From contig JAJZKN010000001.1 of the NCBI GenBank assembly GCA_021850865.1, forward strand, positions 62,001 to 126,000: a stretch of 64,000 bases of DNA. The letters are read 5' to 3'. Below the pieces are notes generated by a model. That model saw only the letters and a program-made list of their open reading frames with translations. It was not told the DNA's origin and did not search any database. Numbering within the stretch: position 1 is the first letter of the stretch; each line of letters opens with the position of its first letter. Position numbers and translations under genes: made by a program. Shown piece after piece: positions 34,296 through 44,426 of the stretch. Source of the stretch: a bacterium. GTDB taxonomy: Bacteria; Patescibacteriota; Saccharimonadia; Saccharimonadales; UBA4665.

Positions 34296-34862
34296 GTGAA
34301 TATGTTAACGAGAACTCTAAGCCAACCGACAATTTATGAAATTAGCAAAAACATAGAGTCTATCGACTTAAGCCCGCAAAAGTCCGGTGACTTTTATCCG
34401 GAACAGCCAGGGCCTCAATGCCCGTACCTGGCGGCAGCTGATTATATGACTAGGCGAGAAATGAAAGGACCGGCTGCCCGCATTGGGCGTAGCTCAATTG
34501 TCCGATGCCAAATAAACGGTCCGGCAGCGGGCTATGGCCAAATACCGGCCAAAAACGACGATGAGACAATTCTTGAATATACCGTCGGCTCACTATATGT
34601 TCGCCAAAATCGAACGAGCTTGGCCAGTACGTACATAGAGGAAGTACACTATTTCTACGCCGGTTCCGAACGTTTCGAACCGGTAGAAGTCGCTACCCGG
34701 GGAATATATATTTTCCTTAACGGTTTTAATAAAAATGTCTCTAAAGAGATTAAGTTTCTACTGCAAACAGGCAAACACGAGAAGTTGCTCGAGCTGGCTA
34801 CCCACACCAGAAAGCTAATTAAGCAGTCGCTGGAATTGCCCGGACTATCTACGACATCATAA
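34296..34862 (+). CDS. hypothetical protein, 188 aa
   Basis: Not recognised. Soluble, mixed alpha/beta, with two Cys (PQCPYL and VRCQI). The second half has an aromatic-rich beta region (YVRQNRTSLASTYIEEVHYFYAG) and a helical tail. Divergent from the MFS gene. Clean frame without competing ORF supports it. Confidence 0.6.
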   Translation: MNMLTRTLSQPTIYEISKNIESIDLSPQKSGDFYPEQPGPQCPYLAAADYMTRREMKGPAARIGRSSIVRCQINGPAAGYGQIPAKNDDETILEYTVGSLYVRQNRTSLASTYIEEVHYFYAGSERFEPVEVATRGIYIFLNGFNKNVSKEIKFLLQTGKHEKLLELATHTRKLIKQSLELPGLSTTS

Positions 34863-34933
34863 AAACCCGACCCAGCATAACCGACTGCCACGCTTTATTT
34901 GCTTTAACACATGCAAACAGGGCAGACGTCAAA

Positions 34934-35194
34934 CTAGCTGCCGGCCGCTTTTTCCATCCGTTTAAGTCTAGTGTAATAATCGGGTATTTCTTTAAGGTGC
35001 GCCCAGACTATCCGTCCGGTAAGCTTCGGGTCGTCCCCAGTGATATTGGTCGAGCCACCCCATAATGATCCGTGCTCCAGCTCAACCGCCAGACCGATTC
35101 TAAATTGCTCAAGGTCAACCTCGCCAAAGTCTACGCCGATTTGCCGGCCGATAACTTCGGCCTCCTGGCTGGTAAATTCCATAACATCACTCAT
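34934..35194 (-). CDS. DUF5661-like protein
   Basis: 86 aa: FRIGLAVELEHGS...TNITGDDPKLTGRIVWAHLKEIPDYYTRLKRME. The block ELEHG, then the DD-P-TGRI-AHLKEIPDYYTRL helix, matches the small DUF5661 family seen in many bacteria and phages. Soluble; function unknown. ATG at 35194. Confidence 0.75.
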   Translation of the reverse strand: MSDVMEFTSQEAEVIGRQIGVDFGEVDLEQFRIGLAVELEHGSLWGGSTNITGDDPKLTGRIVWAHLKEIPDYYTRLKRMEKAAGS

Positions 35195-35394
35195 GTCTCA
35201 ATCCTACCATTGGTTCGGTAACCGGTTTGTAAATTTTCTAATAGTAAAATCTTGGACCTTAAGCGACAGCCGGCAGCAGGAAGGTGAAATGTCTTAACTG
35301 CTATTAGAACGCACGCAAAAGCTGAATAAGTTTTTATCTAATTATCTACTGGTTAATAAATTAGCCGCGTTGAATTACGGGTGTCTTCTCGGGT

Positions 35395-35811
35395 TCAGTC
35401 GGGTTTGTCGCTCCGTCTAAGCGGTGGCATCAAATAAACAGCCCCGGCCACCAGTCCGCCTATCAGAAATAACATATCCTTTGACTGCACATTGGTTTTT
35501 GCTTGATTGTTAATTTGCTCTAAGTTCAGTGCCCGAACCGAAGCGGCAGAGGGCAAAACATAAACTTTTAGTCCATCCCGGGAAAAACTATAATCTGACT
35601 GATTAATCTCATAGCTCTGGTTATTACAAGCCGCCGGAATCGAACTGGTTAACGAAGACTGCTGTGGCAAATACTTAGCGCATACCAGACCTGCTTCATA
35701 CCACCGGATATTTGTCCCGGGGTTGTTAATGGCAGCAGTCACGCCGTAAGACCCTAACGATGCCGCTCCACCCGCAACCAAAGACAAAGCCGCTCTCTCG
35801 AATCTTTTCAT
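35395..35811 (-). CDS. hypothetical two-helix membrane protein, 138 aa
   Basis: Hydrophobic helix at each end (about 8-28 and 112-132) with a 75-residue exterior loop containing three Cys (VCAKYL, AACNNQ). Topology suggests a small extracytoplasmic domain tied down at both ends. No family recognised. Confidence 0.55.
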   Translation of the reverse strand: MKRFERAALSLVAGGAASLGSYGVTAAINNPGTNIRWYEAGLVCAKYLPQQSSLTSSIPAACNNQSYEINQSDYSFSRDGLKVYVLPSAASVRALNLEQINNQAKTNVQSKDMLFLIGGLVAGAVYLMPPLRRSDKPD

Positions 35812-36064
35812 TAGCTAAATATTATATAACCGATACTTATTAAGGCAAGATATAGCGCATTATCTCATCACCGATAGCTTATTGCGGAACAGAACCGGTA
35901 AAGTCACGAACGCAGATTCGTCAAGCTTATCTAAATTTATTCTCTTAAAGATAGGTTGGGATCATTAAATTACATCTAGCCAGCTTGCAATATAAAGAGG
36001 ATAATTTCTTACAGCTAAGTCACATAGCAATCAATTAAAGTCATATTTATAAGGAGGAAAGACA

Positions 36065-36307
36065 ATGATGTACGGCTGGCGATATAACCACGCGAGTTTT
36101 GGTATTTGGGGTGTTATCTTGATGGTTATAGTAATGGCGTTATTATTAGCGGGAGTTATCATCGTAATCCACTACCTAACGGCGCACTCGAGCGGCAAAC
36201 ACTACGCCGACGGTGATTCAGCCCTCGCTATACTGGAAAAACGCTATGTAACGGGGGAAATCGAAAAAACCGAATTCGAGGAAAAGCGCAAAACCCTGAG
36301 TCAATAA
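36065..36307 (+). CDS. SHOCT-domain membrane protein
   Basis: 80 aa. One membrane helix (about 18-40, GVILMVIVMALLLAGVIIVI), then a SHOCT motif: ALAILEKRYVTGEIEKTEFEEKRKTL. A strong AAGGAGGAAA Shine-Dalgarno. SHOCT segments bind oligomeric or membrane partners; the exact role is unknown. Confidence 0.8.
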   Translation: MMYGWRYNHASFGIWGVILMVIVMALLLAGVIIVIHYLTAHSSGKHYADGDSALAILEKRYVTGEIEKTEFEEKRKTLSQ

Positions 36308-36375
36308 CTAGCTAGAATAGCTTTTCACTGGAATATATTTTTTTTGAGGCGCAAGTATTATGCTATATATAATTT

Positions 36376-37212
36376 ATGGAAGGTTCGCCCCTAAAAATTA
36401 ACTACGAGGCGGATAGTGCCCGCGAAGGGTATCTGACTCTGCAAAAGCTCGTTCAAGAACAAGAACTTTTGTTCATCGAATTTAGGGCGCAAGTCAGCGT
36501 TGAGCTTGATGAGACCGGCCGGAAACACCTGGGCAAAGAGGGTGAGGGTATCGCCAGAGCGCTATTTTATATAGCACCGCACATCAAATATGCGGATAGG
36601 GCGGATCGTCACGAACTACAAAACTGCCTGCCGCCATTCGATAACGTGCTGCTGTCAATTGACGACTGCGTTAAAGCCCTGAGAATTGCCTCCAATGCAT
36701 CCGGAAGAGTTTTAACCGGAAGATACGGCGACCTCTACCTAAAAGAGTCGCCGCAACCAACCGCCAATTCGACATCAAGAAGACCGCCTGATCCCCTGGA
36801 AGTACATAAGTCTTTATTCAGTGAAGTCATAAAAATTAGTAAAGACAATATTAAAAGACAGCTCCGGGCCGAAATAGACTATCTCCGTCAAATGAATTCC
36901 ATCGGTAATGATCATTTCGGGCAAAACGGGGAATTAATTGCCCATATTCTCTATGCCCTGTATCCGGCAATCAACGAACAGGTCAACTTAACACAGCAAT
37001 ATCGCCTAGACCAAATACACCCCATGACTATACCAATAGATAGCAACTCTGTTAATTTATACGCCAGCGCGTTACAAATTGCCGCCGATGCGGAAAATGT
37101 TGTTTTGATCGCCCAGGGAAACAACCAGCTATTAGTCATTATTCCGGACAGTCGGACCGAAGATGCAGTCGAATATTGGCAAGACAGCGTCAAACAAAGA
37201 AATACCGGTTAA
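36376..37212 (+). CDS. hypothetical protein, 278 aa
   Basis: Two repeated halves can be seen: HLGKEGEGIARALFYIAPHIKYADR (about 55-80) and HFGQNGELIAHILYALYPAINEQ (about 180-202), each followed by a NLYASALQIA-A-like helix, so the protein is an internal duplication. Soluble. TATAAT nearly abuts the start. Function unknown. Confidence 0.6.
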   Translation: MEGSPLKINYEADSAREGYLTLQKLVQEQELLFIEFRAQVSVELDETGRKHLGKEGEGIARALFYIAPHIKYADRADRHELQNCLPPFDNVLLSIDDCVKALRIASNASGRVLTGRYGDLYLKESPQPTANSTSRRPPDPLEVHKSLFSEVIKISKDNIKRQLRAEIDYLRQMNSIGNDHFGQNGELIAHILYALYPAINEQVNLTQQYRLDQIHPMTIPIDSNSVNLYASALQIAADAENVVLIAQGNNQLLVIIPDSRTEDAVEYWQDSVKQRNTG

Positions 37213-37272
37213 GCCCAAAGATCACCGAACAGTTTTATTTCAATTGAAAATGTTTATGCTTTTCATTGCATC

Positions 37273-38754
37273 ATGTTAAGATGTTGTGGTATTTATCATA
37301 CAAATATGAATCCAGAAATAACTGAGCCGCAACAACACAGCATAGATCCTACCGGCTCAGCGATAGATAATAATGGCTCAACGCTGACCCGTTCGGGAGA
37401 ACGGGTTATTATGCCACTTAGCCCGATCGCCCCAAACAAGACAGACATCTCTAATGATCCGGTTGTTAGTGCCACCGATTCACAACCGCAGGTCTCTACG
37501 GACGAAACGAGCGCCGTTTTTGATCCACTCCCGCCGACCGAAAACTCCAATATCCAGGCTTCGATCAATACTGCCACAACCTCTAGCGCTAAGCATTCGC
37601 AGAACACCAGCTCACCAATTATCAGCGGCAATAAAAACAAAGCGCAATCGGCCAATATCGTCGAAGGAGACCCTAACAAAATCGTGGCATCCCACCACAC
37701 TATGCCGGCCAGCCCGTTTGTCGCTTCCTATCAGCCGAGAAAGAGTAAGCCTAAACGAAAGATCAATTTCCACATCTGGCAGGCAGCAGTTTTGGCAGCG
37801 CTCTTGATTATCGCGGCAGCCGTTACGGGAGTTTTTCTACCAAACTACTGGAGCAATAGCTATCTATCCAAAGTTACCCCGGCGTATAACTACCAGTCAG
37901 CCAAAATGTTGTTGGTTTATGAGGCGTTTGCCAGGCCGGTATTCAGTAGCAACAACAGCCCCTCCTACAAAAGCGATATGGGTGACTATGCCGCTGCCAG
38001 CCAAGCAATTAACGCCGCCCGAGTCGGCACCAATCAGCTCCAGACCGACAATCAACTAACATCCTGGCCCAGTCTGTTAGTCTTAAGCAAAACCAAACAG
38101 GCAGAAGCCACAAACCTGGCAATGAACCAATACATAAAAAATAGCCAGAACTTACTGAATAATTTTTCGGTCTTAATCGCCTACCTTAAAGGTTTCGAAA
38201 CAATAACTTACGCTGAATCGCCTATGCTGGTTACGGCTGTTAAAGAAATAAATAACGCCACCACTAGAAGTCAGCTAATCGCTGGGGTCCAAAACTTACA
38301 GTCCGGACTTACTTCTACAGTCACTACCATAAACGACTTGCACCCGCCGGCTTACCTCTCAAGCTTTAACACTATCACGATTAATGACTGTACAGCTTTA
38401 GCGGCGGCTGCCGGAAATTTTATAACCGCAGTAAATAATCTCAGTGTTAGCGAATTATCCGTCGCCAATAATCAATACACTCAGGCATCCAACCGGCTGG
38501 TTACCGAAATGTCAATCAATATGGCCGGTCTGCTGCAGAACCATTCACCAATTCATAGTGAAATTATCCGACTAGAGTCAGAGAATCCACTGGGTATAAA
38601 AACCAATCACAAAACGAATCCGGGCGGCACGTCTGGCGGCAAACAGACAACACAGGCAACCAATTACCAGAATTTAATATCCGGACTTAATCAACTCACC
38701 AGCGGCAATAATCTGGTCCAGAAAATCAACAAAAGTATTATCGAATTTCACTAA
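37273..38754 (+). CDS. single-pass surface protein with disordered N-terminus
   Basis: 493 aa. About 155 Ser/Thr/Pro-rich residues on the cytoplasmic side, then one helix (IWQAAVLAALLIIAAAVTGVFL), then a 300-residue, Asn/Ser-rich exterior helical domain. The start may be the ATG at 37306 (MNPEITEPQ). No catalytic motif; a low-complexity surface or envelope protein typical of these bacteria. Confidence 0.6.
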   Translation: MLRCCGIYHTNMNPEITEPQQHSIDPTGSAIDNNGSTLTRSGERVIMPLSPIAPNKTDISNDPVVSATDSQPQVSTDETSAVFDPLPPTENSNIQASINTATTSSAKHSQNTSSPIISGNKNKAQSANIVEGDPNKIVASHHTMPASPFVASYQPRKSKPKRKINFHIWQAAVLAALLIIAAAVTGVFLPNYWSNSYLSKVTPAYNYQSAKMLLVYEAFARPVFSSNNSPSYKSDMGDYAAASQAINAARVGTNQLQTDNQLTSWPSLLVLSKTKQAEATNLAMNQYIKNSQNLLNNFSVLIAYLKGFETITYAESPMLVTAVKEINNATTRSQLIAGVQNLQSGLTSTVTTINDLHPPAYLSSFNTITINDCTALAAAAGNFITAVNNLSVSELSVANNQYTQASNRLVTEMSINMAGLLQNHSPIHSEIIRLESENPLGIKTNHKTNPGGTSGGKQTTQATNYQNLISGLNQLTSGNNLVQKINKSIIEFH

Positions 38755-38831
38755 TCATCGACTAGGGTGGATGATAGGCCCTTAAGAGTGCGGTTATTTT
38801 CAAATAAACAAATTAATTATAAAGTTAAGTA

Positions 38832-39452
38832 ATGTTGCTAGGCGAAGACAGGCCAACCGAACCAGCCTTTCTGATGGCCGAACTTAGGGCCGCTTCGGAA
38901 GCTTTTTTAGCTGGTACTAAAACGAGACCCGGTGAAGTTTATCGTCCGGTCCGGATGTTTCTCGGCCAAAACACCGTCGATTCGTGGCGGCAAAAAAGAT
39001 ATAGAACCCCGTTTTATACTTTGGATTTACCGGCAACGCGCGCCGTTTTAGTGAGTGAACTGTCAAAAGATAAGACCAGCCCAGAAGAAGAAGTGATGTT
39101 TCTGGAACAGTTTGGACTAATAAGGAGCCGGGAAGCACGGAGGCGCAAACTTGGTAAACTAGTTTTGAACGCCTATCAGCTGTCAATGCTGGAAAATTTA
39201 CGAGTCAAGCCGGCGGTTGATGAAATAATTTACGATTTAAACGTAAACAGTCGACGTTTAGGCAGCAAGAAGTTACCGGAAACAGCGACAGAGAGGTTCA
39301 TTTACTCATCGGAACGAGGGATGCTTTATGTCAACCCCGAGCGGGAAGGGGACGATGCTATAGCTATAGCACCACAAACCGCTTTAACACATTTAAGTCA
39401 TATGACCGGGATTCAAGCTGCGCCAAATAGAGATAGGGGGACACTAAATTAA
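38832..39452 (+). CDS. hypothetical protein, 206 aa
   Basis: Soluble and highly charged. The middle has a run of Arg/Lys (IRSREARRRKLGKLVLN) that could contact nucleic acid. Not recognised. It stands in a group of four unknown genes on the same strand (36.4-40.2 kb) with 60-80 nt spacing. Confidence 0.5.
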   Translation: MLLGEDRPTEPAFLMAELRAASEAFLAGTKTRPGEVYRPVRMFLGQNTVDSWRQKRYRTPFYTLDLPATRAVLVSELSKDKTSPEEEVMFLEQFGLIRSREARRRKLGKLVLNAYQLSMLENLRVKPAVDEIIYDLNVNSRRLGSKKLPETATERFIYSSERGMLYVNPEREGDDAIAIAPQTALTHLSHMTGIQAAPNRDRGTLN

Positions 39453-39529
39453 CCCAACCTTTAGAAGTCGGCAAAATCATACCACTAAACAACCATTCAT
39501 TATTTTCCAGGATATGTTATGGTAAGCAC

Positions 39530-40174
39530 ATGGTAATGAGCGACCCGGAAAAAGACCCCTTCAAACTACCCTGGTCTTGGAATCCATGGATTCGCAATGT
39601 CCAAAAAGAAGAATATTACGAATGTCAGCTGCGGAAGATCGCGCCTGATCCAGTCAGTCAGCAGGAACTGGAACAATCCATCGATCGGCAATACCATAAA
39701 TACATTATTCCGCGACACGCGGCGGCTATGTTGATATCGACGATGCTGGGACTGGCAAAAGGGGAAGCAGGCAACCTGCGGCAAGAATTATTAACGGACT
39801 GTAGCGCGCAAGGTTTTGATCTTGTTGTTGAGGACTTCGAACTAAGTACGCTAAAAATAGAGTCCGCTCCTTCGCTTGGAACTTCTTACCGATCAGGTGA
39901 GAATGAACGTTATCTCGGTGGGCATTATTCAGCTGAAATTATAGCCCGAACAGTCGGAGTTAACCCAAACGATTTAACGGATATGCTTGGCGATCCATCG
40001 ACCGACCAAAATTATCTAATGCTCAGAGACGGCAGTTATATTTTTGAAGTTCGCTCAAGTGTTATACCCAATAAAATAGCTATCAGTGAATTAATGAAAC
40101 TGAGTGAATTCGGTAGCGCAATGCTGGAAAACAGTCTCGCGTCATATGCCAGGGGACTGAACTTCAGCGACTGA
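39530..40174 (+). CDS. hypothetical protein, 214 aa
   Basis: Soluble, alpha/beta, no recognised motif. Start ATGGTAATGAGC offers two ATGs 6 nt apart; no strong Shine-Dalgarno. Last of four unknown genes in a row. Confidence 0.5.
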   Translation: MVMSDPEKDPFKLPWSWNPWIRNVQKEEYYECQLRKIAPDPVSQQELEQSIDRQYHKYIIPRHAAAMLISTMLGLAKGEAGNLRQELLTDCSAQGFDLVVEDFELSTLKIESAPSLGTSYRSGENERYLGGHYSAEIIARTVGVNPNDLTDMLGDPSTDQNYLMLRDGSYIFEVRSSVIPNKIAISELMKLSEFGSAMLENSLASYARGLNFSD

Positions 40175-40666
40175 TATATTTGGAGTTGTCGGCTCTGCTT
40201 TGCCGCCCGAGCAAGACCGATCGTTATTTAGTTTATGGTAACAAGCCCACCCCCGACAAATTGTTGATTTCGGATAATTACCAACCCCGGGTGACCGATT
40301 GAACACCCCCGGCTCGGCTTCTGTTATTGTCTTAGCCAATGGTTTTATTATTTTAGCTGACCGGTTTAAATTGTAGTGTGCGGCGTAAACGAATCGTAAA
40401 AGAAAGGCTGATTTTACAAGTTGCGCTGGTAAGATTAAGAAAAAAGACGGCGCAAAGATCTCGCAACAGCCCCACATCAGCAAGTGTATCCACGGCAAAT
40501 ACGCGATACTCAGCAATTATCGTTAGTTAGCACAAGCATTAAGATAGTTTAATTGCATAGTTAGCGAATCTATTGCTTCGAATATTTATTTATTGTAATA
40601 TTCACTTAGTACCGGTTATTAGAACTGGTGGTCTATAGTCGGCTAGAAAGAATCAACAGCTTTGCA
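40175..40666. other. long leader before the deacetylase gene
   Basis: About 490 bp. The 124-aa minus-strand ORF here has no recognisable domain and poor codon structure, so I do not call it. The last 100 bp are AT-rich and probably hold the deacetylase promoter. No RNA gene recognised. Confidence 0.4.
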
Positions 40667-43105
40667 ATGATTAAGAAACTATTTACCTTAACTATCGCTG
40701 CCGTTATCTTTAGTTTTACGATTTTGCCGATTGAATCTTATGCTTCCGCTGCAAGCACTAACCTGATAGCAAACCCGGCACTCACCACACCCGATCCGAC
40801 AAACTCGAATTTGCCGGAATTCTGGCAACAGGGAAGCTGGGGCACTAACACTGAAACCTTCGCCTATCTAAACAGCGGCTATAACGACACTAACAGCGTT
40901 CAGGTCAATATGACCAGCCACACCTCTGGCGACGCCAAATGGTATTTCAATCCGGTCAGCGTCACCCCGAACAGCAAATATACCTTCAGTGATTACTACC
41001 AAAGCAACGTCACTACCGACGTGGTTGCCCAATATGGTCTAAGCAGCGGCGGCTATACTTACGTCGATCTTGGATCGGTCGCCCCCAGCAGTTCCTGGCA
41101 GGAATTCAGTTCAACCTTCAACACGCCGTCGAATATAACCAATTTAACCATCTTTCATCTGATTAACAGCGTCGGCATGCTGACGACCGACAACTTTTCA
41201 CTGACTGCCGGCGCGCCGTCAGCACCGCTTAACAGCAATTTAATCTATAATCCTTCGATGGCAATATCCAGCGGTAGCCAGCCGGCCGGCTGGCAACAGG
41301 GAAGCTGGGGCACTAACACTGAAACCTTCGCCTATCTAAACAGCGGCTATAACGACACTAACAGCATTCAGGTCAATATGACCAGCTACACCTCCGGCGA
41401 CGCCAAATGGCATTTCAATCCGGTCAGCGTCATTCCGAACACTACTTATAATTTCAGTGACTATTATCAGTCGAACGTGGCAACGGATGTTGTTGTCCAG
41501 TTCGAAGACACTAGTGGTAACTACACCTATTTGGATCTAGGAAATGCCAACCAGAGCAATACCTGGGCTAATTATGCCGCTTCTTTCACTACGCCCGCTA
41601 ACGTCGCCAACTTAACTATCTTCCACCTGATTAATAGCGTCGGCACACTGACGACCGATGACTACTCATTAAGTGTTTCGACGGCACCAAGCGTCGACAT
41701 TACCAACCCGACAAACGGGTCCACTGTAAGCGGTACTCTAACTTTGTCCGCCACAGCTTCGGCGAGCGATAAGATAGCAAGTGTTCAGTTCGTTCTGGAT
41801 GGTAACAATATCGGGCCGGCAATTACCAACGCACCATATGATTTAAGCTGGAGCTCAGACGGAGTAGCCAACGGCTACCACAACCTGACCGCTGTCGCTG
41901 TCGGCTCCGACGGGGCAACCACTAAATCAACTCCCGTGACAATAAACGTCAGCAACAGTAACCCGACTGGAGGCAATTTAATACCCGACCCGCTAATCAA
42001 CGTGCCGGATCCGGCAAATTCCAATTTGCCACTTAATTGGGTTCATTCTTCTTGGGGCACCAACACTGAAACCTTCGCCTATCTAAACAGCGGCTATAAC
42101 GACACTAACAGCATTCAGGTCAATATGACCAGCTACACCTCCGGCGACGCCAAATGGCATTTTATGCCGCAGGTGGTATCACCCGACACTCAGTACAAGT
42201 ACAGCGAATACTATAAGTCAAACATTCAGACACAGGTAATGGCCGTCTTTAATATGAATAACGGGACGACCCAGTACCAGTTTATCGGCCTACCCGATAG
42301 CGCCAATAGCTGGACTAAGTTTACTAGTGACTTTTCCATACCGCTTGGCACGTCAACACTAACCATTTATCACCTAATCAACGGTGTCGGCACACTGACA
42401 ATTGATGATTTTTCACTGTCACCGTACAACCCGACCGGTTTTAAGCGTCCGCTACTAAGCATTACTTTTGACGACGGATATTCCAGCACATTTAATAATG
42501 GCTTACCACTACTAAAGCAATACGGCTACAGCTCGACCCAATACATTATTACCGATTTAATTAACGCCAACAGCTATTACATGACAAACTCTCAGGTAAA
42601 AAAGATGTACCAGAGCGGACAAGAGATTGCCTCGCATACTACTTCCCACCCAAATTTGACGACCGAGTCAAGCGCGTCGGTTATCAATGAATTGACCCAA
42701 TCGCAAAAACAACTGGAGAAATGGATCGGTGCACCAGTAACGGATATGGCTTACCCCTACGGCCTTTATAACACGGCTGTGCAAAACCTGGTTTCGAACG
42801 ATTATGCCAGCGGTCGGGGCGTCGAAGACGGTTTAAATAGTAAAGATAACTTCAATCCTTATGACCTCAAAGTCCAAAACATCTTCAGTTTCACCACCAC
42901 CGCGCAGGTTGCGGATTGGATCAAGCAAGCCCAGGAAACAAACACCTGGTTAATTCTGGTCTATCATTCGGTCGACCCCAATCCCGTAGACATCTATAAC
43001 GTCACACCTACTCAGTTAGCGAATCAACTGGCAGCCATAAGGTCCAGCGGCATAACCGTCGAAAATATAACGACAGCTCTTGCAGAAGTTAAATCCCAGC
43101 TATAG
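40667..43105 (+). CDS. secreted modular polysaccharide deacetylase
   Basis: About 812 aa from ATG 40667, giving a clean signal peptide (MIKKLFTLTIAAVIF...SYASAA). Three CBM-like beta-sandwich modules share WGTNTETFAYLNSGYNDTNS; a Big-3-like Ig domain (about SVDITNPTNGSTVSGTL) lies between the second and third. The C-terminal NodB domain has SITFDDGYS (metal Asp), ASHTTSHP (two His) and MAYPYGLYN. It removes acetyl groups from surface amino-sugar polymers. Followed by a processive GT2, a synthase-deacetylase pair like icaA/icaB or pgaC/pgaB. The three modules contain a near-identical DNA block. Confidence 0.85.
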   Translation: MIKKLFTLTIAAVIFSFTILPIESYASAASTNLIANPALTTPDPTNSNLPEFWQQGSWGTNTETFAYLNSGYNDTNSVQVNMTSHTSGDAKWYFNPVSVTPNSKYTFSDYYQSNVTTDVVAQYGLSSGGYTYVDLGSVAPSSSWQEFSSTFNTPSNITNLTIFHLINSVGMLTTDNFSLTAGAPSAPLNSNLIYNPSMAISSGSQPAGWQQGSWGTNTETFAYLNSGYNDTNSIQVNMTSYTSGDAKWHFNPVSVIPNTTYNFSDYYQSNVATDVVVQFEDTSGNYTYLDLGNANQSNTWANYAASFTTPANVANLTIFHLINSVGTLTTDDYSLSVSTAPSVDITNPTNGSTVSGTLTLSATASASDKIASVQFVLDGNNIGPAITNAPYDLSWSSDGVANGYHNLTAVAVGSDGATTKSTPVTINVSNSNPTGGNLIPDPLINVPDPANSNLPLNWVHSSWGTNTETFAYLNSGYNDTNSIQVNMTSYTSGDAKWHFMPQVVSPDTQYKYSEYYKSNIQTQVMAVFNMNNGTTQYQFIGLPDSANSWTKFTSDFSIPLGTSTLTIYHLINGVGTLTIDDFSLSPYNPTGFKRPLLSITFDDGYSSTFNNGLPLLKQYGYSSTQYIITDLINANSYYMTNSQVKKMYQSGQEIASHTTSHPNLTTESSASVINELTQSQKQLEKWIGAPVTDMAYPYGLYNTAVQNLVSNDYASGRGVEDGLNSKDNFNPYDLKVQNIFSFTTTAQVADWIKQAQETNTWLILVYHSVDPNPVDIYNVTPTQLANQLAAIRSSGITVENITTALAEVKSQL
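40823..40972 (+). repeat. intragenic module repeat, copy 1
   Basis: Start of the first CBM-like module. Nearly the same DNA as 41291-41440, with a few substitutions (Ser-Val/His/Tyr versus Ile/Tyr/His). Confidence 0.8.
41291..41440 (+). repeat. intragenic module repeat, copy 2
   Basis: Second copy of the module core. Its middle is almost base-for-base identical to the third copy, while the rest of the modules has drifted apart. Confidence 0.8.
42052..42162 (+). repeat. intragenic module repeat, copy 3
   Basis: Third copy, about 110 bp, closest to copy 2 (same SIQVNMTSYTSGDAKWHF coding). The sharp edge of similarity suggests gene conversion or recent recombination. Confidence 0.8.
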
Positions 43106-43264
43106 ACACCGGTAAAGTACATAAAGGTTACGCTTTATCATATTCTTTACTATATTGCATATTTAGTGTATCTTATATTTAAACAAATACCTCTTTTTAT
43201 GCACAGCCGAACAGGGCTGCCGTATTGTTATTATCTTTAATCAAAATACTGAGGTCTAAGAAGA

Positions 43265-44407
43265 TTGGTTAAGACTAATAGTAGAGTAAAAACCGCCGGG
43301 CGGCGACTAAGAGCGGACAAGTCAAAGTCCAGTGTCGTAGCTTTGGTGCCCGCGCATAACGAGGCCAAGATTATCGGTCGGACAATCGAATCGTTAATGA
43401 ATCAGTCATATCCGTTATCTTACGTCCTAATCATTGCCGACAATTGTTCCGATTCGACGATAAGGGTAGTCCACCGTTACCAGAAAATATATGGTAAGCG
43501 TAAGTTGAGACTGATGAAAACCACTAAAAACACCCATAAAAAAGCCGGGGCGTTAAACCAAGGCTACAAATCCTTGAGACGTAAGCCAGACTTTATTTTT
43601 TGCATGGATGCCGATACCATTCTCGACACAGAAATCATCGAAGCCGGTGTTGATCAGCTGCATCGCGAACCGCTGACCGGCGGCATTTGCTCTGCCTACC
43701 GCACATTGCCTCTGCGAAAAAACGCCACCCGTTGGATGCGTTATTTATGGCGATTGCAAAACATTGAGTTCAGCCTGGCTAACGCCTGGCGGGTTGAAAA
43801 CTACCAGAATGCAAGGGTATTGCCCGGTGTATCGGTTATTTTTCGCGCCGAAGCACTCAGTGAAGTCTACGCTCAACACAAAGGTATAGTATGGGCGATT
43901 GACAGTTTGGTCGAAGACTACCGTTTGACACTCGAGTTAAAAGATCTGGGCTGGACCGTCAAGTCGTCACTACTGATGATATCCTGGTCCGATGTTCCTT
44001 TGAAGGTAACCGGCAAGGGCGGGTTATTTGATCAGCGGCAACGCTGGTACAGTGGCACGGTTGACGAGATTCGTCGCCGCGGCTTAAAAAAACACTCCCG
44101 CTACGAAGCATTCACAATTGGTTTATTAAGCCTTAACCTGGTAATGCGGGTTCTACTATATGCAACTTACATAATTTTGGCCCTGAGTGGTAACTTGGCT
44201 CAGCTATTATCTTTGTTTCTGTTATTACCCCTGGCTGCCGCTTTTATTCAGTACTACCGCTGGAACAGATATGCTGACCAAAAAGACAAATGGCAGGCAT
44301 TAATGACCATAACTTTGATACCCAACGAGCTATATGCCATATTCCGTGAACTAATTTATACATATTCAGTTTGGATAAGTTTCGCCAAGCCGGACCGGGC
44401 CTGGTAA
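43265..44407 (+). CDS. processive family 2 glycosyltransferase (PgaC/BcsA-like)
   Basis: 380 aa with TTG start preceded by GAGG. Cytoplasmic GT-A domain: ALVPAHNEAKIIGRTIESL, CMDADT (DxD), LVEDYRLTLEL (base Asp) and DQRQRWYSG (QxxRW, the mark of processive beta-synthases). Membrane helices flank the C-terminus (about 300-335). Polymerises an activated sugar, likely UDP-GlcNAc, and pushes it out. Genes around it deacetylate and bind such polymers. Confidence 0.88.
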   Translation: MVKTNSRVKTAGRRLRADKSKSSVVALVPAHNEAKIIGRTIESLMNQSYPLSYVLIIADNCSDSTIRVVHRYQKIYGKRKLRLMKTTKNTHKKAGALNQGYKSLRRKPDFIFCMDADTILDTEIIEAGVDQLHREPLTGGICSAYRTLPLRKNATRWMRYLWRLQNIEFSLANAWRVENYQNARVLPGVSVIFRAEALSEVYAQHKGIVWAIDSLVEDYRLTLELKDLGWTVKSSLLMISWSDVPLKVTGKGGLFDQRQRWYSGTVDEIRRRGLKKHSRYEAFTIGLLSLNLVMRVLLYATYIILALSGNLAQLLSLFLLLPLAAAFIQYYRWNRYADQKDKWQALMTITLIPNELYAIFRELIYTYSVWISFAKPDRAW

Positions 44408-44426
44408 TAAGTAGGAAGCTATAGCA

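Noticed and set aside
37296-37700. 134-aa minus-strand ORF over the 493-aa surface protein
   Set aside because: Antisense of a Ser/Thr-rich region, which commonly leaves long open antisense frames.
40142-40516. 124-aa minus-strand ORF before the deacetylase
   Set aside because: No recognisable domain, no Shine-Dalgarno, and overlaps the end of the 214-aa gene; probably chance.
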